Of a stretch of 64,000 nt of DNA, positions 9,605 to 18,684 are shown one piece after another (positions within the stretch are counted from its first letter, which is position 1; each line of letters opens with the position of its first letter). Source of the DNA: Variovorax sp. Sphag1AA (GTDB taxonomy: Bacteria; Pseudomonadota; Gammaproteobacteria; Burkholderiales; Burkholderiaceae_C); assembly GCF_014192575.1 (NCBI RefSeq), contig NZ_JACHYC010000004.1, positions 310,001 to 374,000 of the forward strand, in the 5' to 3' direction. Position numbers and translations under genes: made by a program. The notes under the pieces were generated by a model. That model did no database searches and had not been told where the DNA came from. It saw only the letters and a program-made list of their open reading frames with translations.

Positions 9605-10960
9605 ATGCCCACCGTCATTTCGCCTTCCACCAACCTGCCCGGCCTGCAAGGTGCAGCCTCCGGCCCGCGCGGCCGCAATGCCGACCAGCCCGAAGGCCGC
9701 AGCTTCGGCGCGGCGCTCGACCGCTCGCGCGCCGCGAAGACCACGGACGCGCAGCAGACCGCCGAAACCTCAGGCACTGAGACCCTCGCCGGCCGCAAGA
9801 CCGCGCGCGCGGGAGACAAGAAGACCGAGCTCAGCGCCGACGATGTCATGGCGCTACTCGCGCCGCTGTCCGCGCCCATCGTGCCCAGCGCAGCGCAAGG
9901 CAAGCTGACCCCCGAGCAATCTGCGAAGGGTGGCACCGCGAAGGCGGTGGATGGCCTCGCAAGCGGCGCGGCATCGCCCGCGTTGCCTGAAGATGCATCG
10001 GCCGTCGCCGCTGCCTCTTCGAAGGAAAGTGCCGAACACGACGCTCCGAAGGCTGCCGCAAAGGACGGCGCCCAGGACGCTCAAGCGGCTCAGGCCGCCA
10101 CGACGGCAGCGGAACAGGCAGACAAAGCCGACGCGCCGCTCGCCACGGTTGCGGCGGCCGCCGCTGCAGCGTCTTCGGATGCCGGCGCCGCGGAGACGAA
10201 GCCGACACCGGCACCCGCCATCACGCCTGCCGCCAACGCCAATCCGTCCGGTTCCGCGAAGCCCGCCGCCCCTGTCGATGCAAACGTCGCCGCAGCGGCC
10301 ACGGACAAGACCGCAGCCGTGTCGCAAGCCACCGCAGCCGTCGAGACAGCGAAGCCCGACCAGCCGGTCGCGCACACGGACACCGCTTCGATCGACTCAG
10401 CGACCGACCCCGCGCCGCAACCTCTGCAGGCCCTGCAAGCGAGCGCCGCCCCTGCCGTCGACCGCGCCACCGACTCCGCGAAAGCCACACCTACCACTCT
10501 GGCCGTCGCGCCCGAGGTCGGCAGCAGCGAGTGGGGTACGGCCGTCGGCCACCAGATGATCCGCATGAGCACCGGCGGCCACCAGGTCGCGGAACTCAAC
10601 CTCAACCCCGCCAACCTGGGCCCGCTCAAAGTCACGCTGACGATGGGCGACAACCAGGCACAGGCGATGTTCGTCTCGGCGCACGAATCGGTGCGCAAGG
10701 CGGTCGAAGCCGCGCTGCCGCAGCTTCGCTCCACCTTGGCCGAACAGGGCATCAACCTCGGACAGACCTCCGTCGGCGCGGAAACCCGCCAGCCGAACGG
10801 TGGCAATGCCTTCGCCGAGCAGAACCAGCAGCGCCCGCAAGGCCAGCCGGGCTACCCGGGATCGAGCCGAGGCGACAGCACCGCGGCGCAATCCGTGGCG
10901 GCAGCCCCTGCGGCATCCGCTTCGCGCCGGTCCACCGCCGGCCTCGACACCTTCGCGTGA
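9605..10960 (+). CDS. fliK: Flagellar hook-length control protein FliK
   Basis: The protein has 451 residues. The first 300 or so form a long Ala/Thr/Pro/Lys-rich flexible region that acts as the molecular ruler in this family. The conserved C-terminal substrate-switch domain (about 325-410) includes LNLNPANLGPLKV. A Gln/Gly/Ser-rich tail follows. FliK is exported during hook growth and triggers the switch to filament export. Only the C-terminal domain is expected to be conserved between species. Confidence 0.93.
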   Translation: MPTVISPSTNLPGLQGAASGPRGRNADQPEGRSFGAALDRSRAAKTTDAQQTAETSGTETLAGRKTARAGDKKTELSADDVMALLAPLSAPIVPSAAQGKLTPEQSAKGGTAKAVDGLASGAASPALPEDASAVAAASSKESAEHDAPKAAAKDGAQDAQAAQAATTAAEQADKADAPLATVAAAAAAASSDAGAAETKPTPAPAITPAANANPSGSAKPAAPVDANVAAAATDKTAAVSQATAAVETAKPDQPVAHTDTASIDSATDPAPQPLQALQASAAPAVDRATDSAKATPTTLAVAPEVGSSEWGTAVGHQMIRMSTGGHQVAELNLNPANLGPLKVTLTMGDNQAQAMFVSAHESVRKAVEAALPQLRSTLAEQGINLGQTSVGAETRQPNGGNAFAEQNQQRPQGQPGYPGSSRGDSTAAQSVAAAPAASASRRSTAGLDTFA

Positions 10961-11069
10961 ACTTTGTCCCTGCAATGAACGGATCTGAGGCGTTTTTCCA
11001 CGCTTGATCAGCCGTTCACCTGCAGGGGAGTTCGCAAAGAATAGACCGAACCAGTTACCTCGCTCCAAC

Positions 11070-11561
11070 ATGGCTACTTCAACTCCCGCCGCCACCGCCG
11101 CGCCCGCCGCTGCAGCACCCCGCTCGTCGAAGCTCCTGATCGTCCTGCTGGTCGGCGTTGCCGTGCTCGCAGCCGGTGCGGCCGGCTACATGTACTTCCA
11201 GCACAAGTCGGCCGGTGCCCCGGTCGAAGCTGCGAAGCCCCCTCCCGAGAAACCGATCTTCGTCACGCTTGAACCGATGACGGTCAACCTCCAGGCCGAA
11301 GGCCGCAAGTACCTGCACGTGGGCATGTCCCTCAAGGTGAAGGACGAAGCCTCGAAGGCGCAGGTCGTCGAGTTCATGCCCGAGCTGCGCAGCCGCGCAC
11401 TCCTGACGCTGTCCAACCGCGCGCCCGACACGCTGATGAGCACCGAGGACAAGTCCCGCATCGCCGACGAAGTCCGCGACGAGCTGAACCGTCCGCTCAA
11501 CGACACCCTGCCGCCGCAAGGCATCGTCGGTGTGTCGTTCAACACCTTCGTGGTGCAGTAA
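11070..11561 (+). CDS. fliL: Flagellar basal body-associated protein FliL
   Basis: The protein has 163 residues from the ATG at 11070. A longer upstream frame exists, but the chosen start gives a normal short cytoplasmic tail, a membrane segment at about residues 21-42 and a periplasmic FliL domain ending in VSFNTFVVQ. FliL forms a ring around the stator and supports motor torque. It begins about 110 bases after fliK, the largest gap so far in this operon. Confidence 0.93.
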   Translation: MATSTPAATAAPAAAAPRSSKLLIVLLVGVAVLAAGAAGYMYFQHKSAGAPVEAAKPPPEKPIFVTLEPMTVNLQAEGRKYLHVGMSLKVKDEASKAQVVEFMPELRSRALLTLSNRAPDTLMSTEDKSRIADEVRDELNRPLNDTLPPQGIVGVSFNTFVVQ

Positions 11562-11582
11562 TCCCCCGAAGGCAAGCGACCC

Positions 11583-12584
11583 ATGGCCTATGAACAGGTC
11601 CTCTCGCAGGACGAGGTCGATGCACTGCTGAACGGTGTCACCGGCGGCAGCGTCGACCAGACATCGAAGCCCGCACCGCCGTCTGACGGACTGCCGGCGT
11701 ATGACCTCGGTGCGCCCGACCGCGTGGTGCGCGGCCGCATGCACACGCTGGAGGTCATCAACGACCGCTTCGCGCGCGGCCTGCGCAGCGCGCTCCTGAA
11801 CTTCATGCGCCGCAGCCCCGACATCTCGGTGGGGCCGGTGCAGATCCAGCAGTACGCCGAGTTCGTGCGCCACCTCCCGGTGCCGGCGAACATCAACATG
11901 CTTCACATGAAGCCGCTGCGCGGCACCGCGCTCTTCGTGTTCGACCCGAAGCTGGTGTTCCTCGTCGTGGACAACCTCTTCGGCAGCGACGGCCGCTACC
12001 ACGTGCGCGTGGAAGGCCGCGACTTCACGCGGACCGAGCAGCGCATCATCAAGCGCCTGCTCGACCTCTCGCTGCAGTGCTATGCCGAGGCATGGCAGCC
12101 GGTGCATCCGCTGGTCTTCGACTACATCCGTGCCGAGATGCACGGCAAGCTCGCGAACATCGTCGCACCGAACGAGGTGGTGGTGAACACCACGCTGCAG
12201 ATCGAGTTCGGCCCCTTGGGCGGCTTCCTGCACGTTTGCATTCCCTACTCGATGATCGAGCCGATCCGCGACCTGCTCTCGAACCCGATCCAGGACGAAG
12301 TCGAGATCGACAAGCGGTGGGTCAAGCAGATGTCCAAGCAGATGCAGGCCGCCGACGTCGAACTCACCGCCGACTTCGTGACGATGTCCTCCACCATCGG
12401 CGACATCCTCAAGCTCCAGGTCGGCGACGTGCTGCCGATCGACCTGCCGGGCAGCGTCGTCGCCAAGGTCGACGGCGTGCCGGTGATGGAGTGCGGCTAC
12501 GGCATCTCGAACGACCGCTACGCCCTGCGCGTGCAAAACATGATCACTCACCAAGACAGCGATTCGAAGCAAGACCATGACTGA
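11583..12584 (+). CDS. fliM: Flagellar motor switch protein FliM
   Basis: The protein has 333 residues. The N-terminal CheY-P binding motif LSQDEVDALL is at residues 7-16. A CheC-like middle domain (about 45-230) binds FliG, and a C-terminal SpoA domain pairs with FliN. Its stop overlaps the fliN start by 8 bases. Length and motifs are canonical, so CheY-controlled switching is expected. Confidence 0.97.
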   Translation: MAYEQVLSQDEVDALLNGVTGGSVDQTSKPAPPSDGLPAYDLGAPDRVVRGRMHTLEVINDRFARGLRSALLNFMRRSPDISVGPVQIQQYAEFVRHLPVPANINMLHMKPLRGTALFVFDPKLVFLVVDNLFGSDGRYHVRVEGRDFTRTEQRIIKRLLDLSLQCYAEAWQPVHPLVFDYIRAEMHGKLANIVAPNEVVVNTTLQIEFGPLGGFLHVCIPYSMIEPIRDLLSNPIQDEVEIDKRWVKQMSKQMQAADVELTADFVTMSSTIGDILKLQVGDVLPIDLPGSVVAKVDGVPVMECGYGISNDRYALRVQNMITHQDSDSKQDHD

Positions 12585-13011
12585 CAACACTTCTCCCGCC
12601 AGCGAAGCCGACGACTGGGCCGCCGCACTGGCCGAGCAGACCGCAGCCAGCGGTCCCGAAGCATCGCCCGAACCGGCACCCGCGCCCGCCGCGTCGCACG
12701 TCTTCCAGCAGATCCAGGAAACGGCCTCTGTCGCCGCCGGTGTCACCGCGCTCGACATCGCCCGCGTGATGGAAGTCCCGGTGCAGCTCACCGCCGAGAT
12801 CGGCCGCACGCGCATCACCATCAAGAACCTGCTGCAGCTTTCGCAGGGCTCGGTCGTCGAGCTCGACGCACTGGCCGGTCAGCCGCTGGACGTGCTGATC
12901 AACGGCTACCTGATCGCGCAAGGCGAAGTGGTGGTGGTGAATGAGAAGTACGGGATCCGGTTGACGGACATCATCACCCCTTCAGAGCGCATGCAGAAAC
13001 TCGCCAGATAA
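12577..13011 (+). CDS. fliN: Flagellar motor switch protein FliN
   Basis: The protein has 144 residues. The N-terminal part (1-60) is acidic and Ala/Pro-rich and probably flexible. The C-terminal SpoA domain (about 65-140) includes LDVLINGYLIAQGEVVVV. It forms the lower C-ring with FliM. The stop codon TAA at 13009-13011 directly abuts the ATG at 13012, from which the next frame runs into a dispersed repeat. Confidence 0.96.
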   Translation: MTDNTSPASEADDWAAALAEQTAASGPEASPEPAPAPAASHVFQQIQETASVAAGVTALDIARVMEVPVQLTAEIGRTRITIKNLLQLSQGSVVELDALAGQPLDVLINGYLIAQGEVVVVNEKYGIRLTDIITPSERMQKLAR

Positions 13012-13638
13012 ATGGCACACCCCCAGCCTCGCCCACTTCGTGTGGCTCTGACACCCCCTTGCAGGGGGGGATTGACCCCACCCCCAGCCTCGCCCACTGC
13101 GTGTGGCTCTGCACCCACTTGCAGGGGGCAATCCCAGCGGCCCGGCAAAGCCGGTTCCGCGGGATTTCTGGGTTTGGGCGCTCGCCTTTTTGTCGCTGTG
13201 GTGGCGGCTGCTTCGTCGCCGGCGCATGCGGTCTTGCCTACTGTGCCTTCGCATAGCGTTGCTGAAGCGGCGCCGGCGGTTGGTGCGGGCGGGCTGCTGC
13301 AGGCCGGATTTGGCATGGTGGTGGTGCTGGGGTTGATCTTTCTTTGCGCTTGGCTTGCTCGGCGGTTTGGGCTGCAGCGCTTCAACGGCGGCAACGTCGT
13401 GAAGGTGGTGTCGAGTTCGAATGTCGGGCAGCGCGAGCGGGTCGTGGTGGTCGAGGTGAGCGGCACATGGCTTGTGCTTGGCGTTACTTCGAGCCAGATC
13501 AACACGCTGCATACGCTGCCTGCGCAGCCGATGCCGCAGGCGCCTTCTGTCGCGAGTCACGCGGCGCTGAAGCCCATTGACCTTTTCGCGCAGAAGCTGC
13601 GTGAATCCATCACCGGCAAGACTCGGCCGGCTCCATGA
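13012..13638 (+). CDS. fliO: Flagellar biosynthesis protein FliO, with repeat-derived N-terminus
   Basis: The frame gives 208 residues from the ATG at 13012. The real FliO part begins near residue 57: a signal-like hydrophobic stretch ending AHA, then a membrane segment around residues 95-115, then a cytoplasmic domain. FliO stabilises FliP during export-gate assembly. Residues 2-55 are encoded by two copies of a dispersed repeat (13016-13070 and 13077-13168). The only other in-frame start choices are weak ones such as TTG at 13174 or GTG at 13198, so the start is uncertain. The end overlaps fliP in an ATGA arrangement. Confidence 0.85.
   Translation: MAHPQPRPLRVALTPPCRGGLTPPPASPTACGSAPTCRGQSQRPGKAGSAGFLGLGARLFVAVVAAASSPAHAVLPTVPSHSVAEAAPAVGAGGLLQAGFGMVVVLGLIFLCAWLARRFGLQRFNGGNVVKVVSSSNVGQRERVVVVEVSGTWLVLGVTSSQINTLHTLPAQPMPQAPSVASHAALKPIDLFAQKLRESITGKTRPAP
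13016..13070 (+). repeat. Dispersed repeat, truncated copy 1 (fliN-fliO junction)
   Basis: The unit begins CACACCCCCAGCCTCGCC and ends in a C5-TTGCA-G5-type palindrome. It matches the first half of the copies at 13077-13168 and 54582-54674. It lies immediately after the fliN stop and reads as [11 protein letters not shown] in the fliO frame. It is truncated, lacking the second stem. Confidence 0.85.
13077..13168 (+). repeat. Dispersed repeat, full copy 2 (fliN-fliO junction)
   Basis: This copy of about 92 bases has two stems: a palindrome around CACTTGCAGGGGG, and a GC-rich hairpin made from CCCGGCAAAGCCGG flanked by GCGG and CCGC. It is in tandem with copy 1 but read in a different frame of fliO. 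It matches the reverse complement of 54582-54674 over nearly its whole length. Confidence 0.87.
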
Positions 13639-14393
13639 TGCGCAACGTTTTCCGCCGAAGCCTTCGGGGCGGCGTGGTGCTGCTCGCGGCGATGCTGCCG
13701 CTCGCGGCCTGGACGCAAGGCCTGCCCGGCCTGACCAGCACGCCCGGCCCCGGTGGCAGTCAGACGTGGTCGCTCAGCGTGCAGACGCTGGTGATGCTGA
13801 CCTCGATCACTTTCCTGCCCGCGCTACTGCTGTCGATGACCAGCTTCACGCGCATCCTGATCGTGCTCGGCCTGCTGCGCACCGCGATCGGCACGCAGGC
13901 ATCGCCACCCAATCAGGTTCTGGTCGGGTTGTCGCTGTTTCTGACCTTCTTCGTGATGTCGCCGGTGCTCGACAAGGCCTACACCGACGCCTACAAGCCG
14001 TTCTCGGACAACAAGATCACCGCCGAGAAAGCGCTGGAGCGCGGCATCGAGCCTTTCAAGACGTTCATGCTGCGGCAGACGCGCGAGAACGATCTCGCGC
14101 TCTTCGCCAAGCTCGCCAAGGCGCCGGAGATGCAGGGCCCCGAGGATGTGCCGCTGCGCATCCTGCTGCCCTCCTTCGTCATCAGCGAACTGAAGACGGC
14201 CTTCCAGATCGGCTTCACCATCTTCATTCCGTTCCTCATCATCGACATGGTGGTGGCGAGCGTGCTGATGTCGATGGGGATGATGATGGTGCCGCCCGCG
14301 AGCATCGCGCTGCCCTTCAAGCTGATGCTTTTCGTGCTGGCCGATGGATGGCAGCTTCTCATCGGCGCCTTGGCGCAGAGCTTCTTCACCTAG
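13635..14393 (+). CDS. fliP: Flagellar export gate protein FliP
   Basis: The protein has 252 residues with a cleavable signal-like N-terminus (about 1-25) and four membrane segments. The conserved core contains [16 protein letters not shown] and the C-terminal MGMMMVPP segment. Five FliP subunits form the core of the export gate with FliQ and FliR. Translation is coupled to fliO through an ATGA overlap at 13635-13638. Order and length are canonical. Confidence 0.97.
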   Translation: MMRNVFRRSLRGGVVLLAAMLPLAAWTQGLPGLTSTPGPGGSQTWSLSVQTLVMLTSITFLPALLLSMTSFTRILIVLGLLRTAIGTQASPPNQVLVGLSLFLTFFVMSPVLDKAYTDAYKPFSDNKITAEKALERGIEPFKTFMLRQTRENDLALFAKLAKAPEMQGPEDVPLRILLPSFVISELKTAFQIGFTIFIPFLIIDMVVASVLMSMGMMMVPPASIALPFKLMLFVLADGWQLLIGALAQSFFT

Positions 14394-14403
14394 AGAGACC
14401 GCG

Positions 14404-14673
14404 ATGACCCCCGAATCAGTCATGACCATCGGCAGCCAGGCCATCCAGGTGTCGCTGATGCTTGGTGCGCCGCTGCTGCTGGTGGCGCTCGTGATCGGCC
14501 TGGTGATCAGCATCTTCCAGGCAGCCACGCAGATCAACGAAGCGACGCTGTCCTTCATCCCCAAGCTGGTCGCGATCTTCCTCACGCTGATCATCGCGGG
14601 GCCGTGGATGCTCGAGAAGATGCTCGACTACATCCGCGGGCTGTTCATGAGCATTCCGCAGCTCGTGGGCTAA
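14404..14673 (+). CDS. fliQ: Flagellar export gate protein FliQ
   Basis: The protein has 89 residues from the ATG at 14404 (MTPESVMTIGSQAIQV). The frame is open upstream, but that part overlaps the end of fliP and does not fit the family. Two hydrophobic hairpin segments (about 14-40 and 52-75) enclose the conserved QAATQINEATLSFIPK region. FliQ subunits wrap around the FliP-FliR core. Confidence 0.96.
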   Translation: MTPESVMTIGSQAIQVSLMLGAPLLLVALVIGLVISIFQAATQINEATLSFIPKLVAIFLTLIIAGPWMLEKMLDYIRGLFMSIPQLVG

Positions 14674-14686
14674 GGCCCCTGCGTTG

Positions 14687-15478
14687 ATGCCTCAGGTCTT
14701 CTCGGTCACCTCCGCGCAGCTCACCGCGTGGCTGGTGGCCTTTCTCTGGCCCTTCGTGCGCATGCTGGCGCTGGTCAGTACTGCGCCAGTGCTCGGCGAA
14801 GGCACGGTGCCACGGCAGGTCAAGGTCGGCTTCGCAGCCTTGTTCGCGATTCTTCTCTCACCCACACTCGGGCCGATGCCCAATGTGCCGATCGTCTCGG
14901 CCGGCGGCGTGTGGATCATCATCCAGCAGGTGCTGATCGGCGCGGCCATGGGCTTCACCATGAAGCTGGTCTTCACCGCGGTGCTTGCTGCGGGCGAGTA
15001 CATCGGCCTGCAGATGGGCCTGTCGTTCGCGTCCTTCTTCGACCCGATGAACGGCGGCGCAACGATGGTGGTGGCGCGCTTCCTCAACATGCTCGCGATG
15101 CTGATCTTCATCGCGGTGGACGGCCACCTGATGATGATCGCGGCGCTCGCCGAGAGCTTTCAGGCGCTGCCGATCTCGGATGCGCCGCTCAATGCCAACG
15201 GATGGTTGGTCATCGCCTTGGGCGGTGCGCAGATCTTCGCGACCGGGCTGATGCTGTCGCTGCCGCTCGTCACTGCGCTGCTCACGCTCAACCTGGCGAT
15301 GGGCATTCTCAACCGCGCCTCGCCGCAGTTCAGCATCTTCGCAGTCGGCTTTCCGCTGACGCTGCTCGCGGGCATCGGCATGCTGCAACTGCTGATGCCG
15401 CATTTGGGCGCCATGCTCACGCCGCGGTTCGATGCGGGGATCGAGGCAATGCTGCAGCTGGTGCAGGGGTTGCGATAG
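14687..15478 (+). CDS. fliR: Flagellar export gate protein FliR
   Basis: This 263-residue multi-spanning membrane protein has about six hydrophobic segments and closes the fliF-fliR operon. It completes the FliP5-FliQ4-FliR1 export gate. I chose the ATG at 14687 rather than the TTG one codon earlier. The central segment GLSFASFFDPMNGG is typical. flhB and flhA, the usual partners, are not in this window. Confidence 0.96.
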   Translation: MPQVFSVTSAQLTAWLVAFLWPFVRMLALVSTAPVLGEGTVPRQVKVGFAALFAILLSPTLGPMPNVPIVSAGGVWIIIQQVLIGAAMGFTMKLVFTAVLAAGEYIGLQMGLSFASFFDPMNGGATMVVARFLNMLAMLIFIAVDGHLMMIAALAESFQALPISDAPLNANGWLVIALGGAQIFATGLMLSLPLVTALLTLNLAMGILNRASPQFSIFAVGFPLTLLAGIGMLQLLMPHLGAMLTPRFDAGIEAMLQLVQGLR

Positions 15479-15503
15479 GCGCTCGAACACCGGCAGGAGT
15501 CGC

Positions 15504-16823
15504 TCAAGCGCCGAGCACGGACAGCGTGAGCCAGAGGTTCGCTGCAGTAACGACCGCAAAGAGAACCCAGGTCGTCACCTGCACCCATCGCCCGCTGACA
15601 AAGTCACCCATCATGGCGCGACTGCCCGTGAACCGGGCCAACGGCCAGATCGCGAATGGCAACTGGAATCCCAGGACGACCTGGCTGAACACCAGCAGCT
15701 TGCCGACCGCGCCCTCCCCCAACCAGAGCACGCCGGCAAACGCGGGAACAAGTGCCAGCGCCCGCGTGATCAGGCGGCGCTGCCAGCACGGAATCTTCAG
15801 ATCCAGGAAGCCTTCCATGATCACCTGCCCGGCAATCGTTCCGGTAAAGGTGGAGCTCTGGCCGGAGGCCAACAGCGCGATGCCGAAGAGCGTCGCTGCC
15901 AGGGCACTTCCGACGGCCGGCTCGATGAGCCGGTAGGCCTCCTCGATGCCGGTCACCTCGCGATGGCCGCTGTCGTGGAAGGCGCTGGCGGCGAGGATCA
16001 TGATCGCCGCGTTCACGAAGAGCGCGAGCGTGAGCGAGATCACCGTATCCAGCGTGCCGAGCTTCACGGCTTCCCTGCGCGCTGCATCGGTCTCCGCGAT
16101 CACGCGCGTCTGGATGATCGATGAATGAAGATAGAGGTTGTGGGGCATGACCGTCGCGCCGACGATGCCGATGGCCAGGTACAGCGCACCGGGCTGCTGA
16201 AGCCGCTCCAGGCTGGGCCCGAAGCCCATCGCCACACCGAACCAGTTCGGCGGCGACATGGCCAGTTCCACCATGAAGCAGCCGGCGATGGTGACCACCA
16301 GTCCGAGCACGATCGCCTCGACACGGCGAAAGCCGGCACCCTGCAGACCCAGCACCAGCAGCGTGTCGAACGCCGTGATGCCGATCCCGACCGGAATCGA
16401 TACACCGAACAGCAGGTGCAGCGCGAGCGCACTGCCAAGCACTTCCGCAAGGTCGCAGGCGACGATGGCGAGTTCCGCGCCGAGCCACAGGAAGCGATTG
16501 ACCGTCGGGCCGTAGTGGTCGCGGCAGGCACGGGCAAGGTCCTTGCCGGTCACCACGCCGAGGCGGACGCATAGCGTCTGCAGCAGCATCGCCGCCACAC
16601 TCGCCAGCAGGACCACGAAGAGCAGGCCGTATCCGAAGCGCGAGCCGGCCTCGATGTCGGTGGCCCAATTGCCGGGGTCCATGTAGCCCACCGACACCAG
16701 CAGGCCAGGGCCGGCAAAACGCAGCAGCTTCTTCCAAAGGGGAAGCCCGGGATCAACGGCAATGCTGCCGCGTACTTCGGAAGGACAGAACGGCGCAGTG
16801 GCGGTGCGGGGCAGGCGAAACAT
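15504..16823 (-). CDS. mntH: Nramp-family divalent metal (Mn/Fe) transporter, MntH-like
   Basis: This proton-coupled metal importer of the inner membrane has 439 residues from the ATG at 16823. The metal-binding DPGN motif is at residues 49-52 in the first membrane segment, and the second signature MPHNLYLHSS lies in the sixth segment. About eleven hydrophobic segments are present. The frame extends four codons upstream to a TTG, which I consider less likely. It converges on fliR with only 25 bases between stops. No metal-responsive element was identified upstream. Confidence 0.9.
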   Translation of the reverse strand: MFRLPRTATAPFCPSEVRGSIAVDPGLPLWKKLLRFAGPGLLVSVGYMDPGNWATDIEAGSRFGYGLLFVVLLASVAAMLLQTLCVRLGVVTGKDLARACRDHYGPTVNRFLWLGAELAIVACDLAEVLGSALALHLLFGVSIPVGIGITAFDTLLVLGLQGAGFRRVEAIVLGLVVTIAGCFMVELAMSPPNWFGVAMGFGPSLERLQQPGALYLAIGIVGATVMPHNLYLHSSIIQTRVIAETDAARREAVKLGTLDTVISLTLALFVNAAIMILAASAFHDSGHREVTGIEEAYRLIEPAVGSALAATLFGIALLASGQSSTFTGTIAGQVIMEGFLDLKIPCWQRRLITRALALVPAFAGVLWLGEGAVGKLLVFSQVVLGFQLPFAIWPLARFTGSRAMMGDFVSGRWVQVTTWVLFAVVTAANLWLTLSVLGA

Positions 16824-16865
16824 CCGACGATTCAATCACGGAACATCGCTCGCCCGGTGTCGAAG

Positions 16866-18521
16866 CTACAGCCCCTGCTCCTTCACCGTCTTCGCAATCC
16901 GCCGCGTGAATCGCGCGATCTGCCGGATCGCCTCGATGAGATCGGTGGCGCGACGGAAGTCCAGCACGTCGGTCTTCTCGTCCATCCTGAGCTTGTCCAG
17001 AACGCTTCGGCGCGCCGCGGCGGCGAGGGTGTCGATCTCTGCCTTCGCGCCCTTGACGACTGCCGCGCTCTCCTCCTCGGGACGGAGCAAGCCAAGGACC
17101 TGCTCGAGATGGGCGACGACGGCCTCGACGAAATGGGTGGTGTGCTCGTCGCGCAGGCGGGCCAGGTCGGCGCCCTCTTCCATCCTTTGCTGGCGCCCGA
17201 CGATGAGGTTGCTGGTCACCACGTCGCGGATGCCATCCAGGCTGGCCGTGACCTGCGTGAGCCCGACCATCTTCGTGCCCTCGTCCTCCGAATGCTCCAC
17301 CTGCGACAGGCGGCCGATGTAGTGAAGGATCGAAGCCGTCAGGCGGTCGATTTCCTTGTCTTCCTCGAGCAGCGTCTGAAGGTCCTGCGGCTTCGATTCC
17401 CCGCCGACCGCAAGGCCCGTCTTGACGGCGCGAAGCACCATCTGGCCGAGCCGGTCCACTTCCAGGTAGACCTTTTCGAGTCCGAGGGACGCAGCCGCGA
17501 GCGATGCGTCATCGAGATAGATCGGCTCGCCGTCGCTCCGCGGCGGCTTGTCGCGAGACGGTACGAGCCACTGCGCAAACCTCGCGATCGGCCCGACGAA
17601 CCAGATCAGGATCAGCGTGCTTGCGACGCTGAAGATGGTGTGCGTGTTGGCCACCTGGCGCGGCGTTTCGGCCGCCAACCGGGCGACGCCATCGAGCTCC
17701 GGCGCGGTCGGCGAGATGGCCCTGACGACATCGGCGAATTGCGGGATGAAGAAGACGAAGAACAGCACCCCCATGACGTTGAACAGCAGATGCACGATGC
17801 CGACCTGCAGCGCCTCTGGAGGCCTTCCGATCGCAGCCAGCAATGCCGTTCCGACCGTGCCGACGTTCGCGCCCAGGATCAGCGCGATCCCGGCTTCCAG
17901 CGGCATGAGGCCCTGGCCCGCCAGCGCGATGATGATCGCGAGCGTCGCGGCCGAGCTCTGCACGATCGCGGTGAAGACCGCGCCGACGACGATACCCAGG
18001 AGCGGCCCCTTCATGTTCTGCATGGCGTCGATGAAGGGCTGGAAGGTGCGCAGCGGGTGGGTCGCCTCGCTCATGAACTGGATGCCCAGGAAGAGCATGC
18101 CGAAGCCGAGCACAACGCCGCCGAGTTGCCGGATCAACGCGCGGCCCGCGAACGCGTGGCAGAGGAAGCCGATCGCCAGCATGAACGGCGCGAGCGCAGA
18201 CACGTTGAAGGCGATGATCTGCGCGGTCACGGTCGACCCGATGTTGGCGCCCATGATCATCGGCACCGACTGCACGAGCGTCATGAGGCCCGCCGAAACG
18301 AAGCCCACCATCAGCACGGTGGTGATCGTGGACGAGTTGAGGATGGCGGTAACGGCGGCGCCCGCCAGCACGCCGCGGACCCGGTTGGCGGTCATCTTGC
18401 CGAGCATGACCTGGAGCTTGGGCCCGGCGATCGTCTTGAGCCCGTCCGTCATCAACTCCAGGCCGAAGAGAAAGAGCGCGAGGCCCCCGAGCAGCAAGCC
18501 CACCATCTGAACGAGCTTCAC
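16866..18521 (-). CDS. Na/Pi cotransporter family protein with C-terminal PhoU-like domain
   Basis: The protein has 551 residues. Two Na/Pi-cotransporter repeats (about 10-150 and 165-300) carry the paired motifs LNSSTITT and VQSSAAT that form the substrate site in this family. A helical PhoU-like region follows (about 340-545). The predicted role is sodium-coupled phosphate movement at the inner membrane. Translation starts at a GTG at 18521, supported by AGGAGG 8 bases upstream. A candidate promoter lies at 18556-18583. Confidence 0.87.
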   Translation of the reverse strand: MKLVQMVGLLLGGLALFLFGLELMTDGLKTIAGPKLQVMLGKMTANRVRGVLAGAAVTAILNSSTITTVLMVGFVSAGLMTLVQSVPMIMGANIGSTVTAQIIAFNVSALAPFMLAIGFLCHAFAGRALIRQLGGVVLGFGMLFLGIQFMSEATHPLRTFQPFIDAMQNMKGPLLGIVVGAVFTAIVQSSAATLAIIIALAGQGLMPLEAGIALILGANVGTVGTALLAAIGRPPEALQVGIVHLLFNVMGVLFFVFFIPQFADVVRAISPTAPELDGVARLAAETPRQVANTHTIFSVASTLILIWFVGPIARFAQWLVPSRDKPPRSDGEPIYLDDASLAAASLGLEKVYLEVDRLGQMVLRAVKTGLAVGGESKPQDLQTLLEEDKEIDRLTASILHYIGRLSQVEHSEDEGTKMVGLTQVTASLDGIRDVVTSNLIVGRQQRMEEGADLARLRDEHTTHFVEAVVAHLEQVLGLLRPEEESAAVVKGAKAEIDTLAAAARRSVLDKLRMDEKTDVLDFRRATDLIEAIRQIARFTRRIAKTVKEQGL

Positions 18522-18555
18522 CGGCGATTCCTCCTATGAGCGGCACCGGGGAAGG

Positions 18556-18583
18556 ATTGTGCAAGGCCCGTGATGAAGGTCAA
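18556..18583 (-). promoter_or_regulatory. Candidate sigma-70 promoter of the Na/Pi cotransporter gene
   Basis: Minus strand: TTGACC at 18583-18578, 16 bases, then CACAAT at 18561-18556, about 35 bases before the GTG start. The -35 is good and the -10 weak. Confidence 0.35.
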
Positions 18584-18684
18584 GCCGATTGCGTAGGTCG
18601 GATGCGCACGTCAAGGGATGGCTTTGTCTTTCTTGCGCCAGCCCTGGGGCCGCAGATCATGGACTCATCCAATAGGAGTCAAAC

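Noticed and set aside
13016..13168. Tandem repeat units resembling a CRISPR array
   Set aside because: Only two units, one truncated, with essentially no spacer, internally palindromic, and a third copy occurs singly elsewhere. No cas genes are present.
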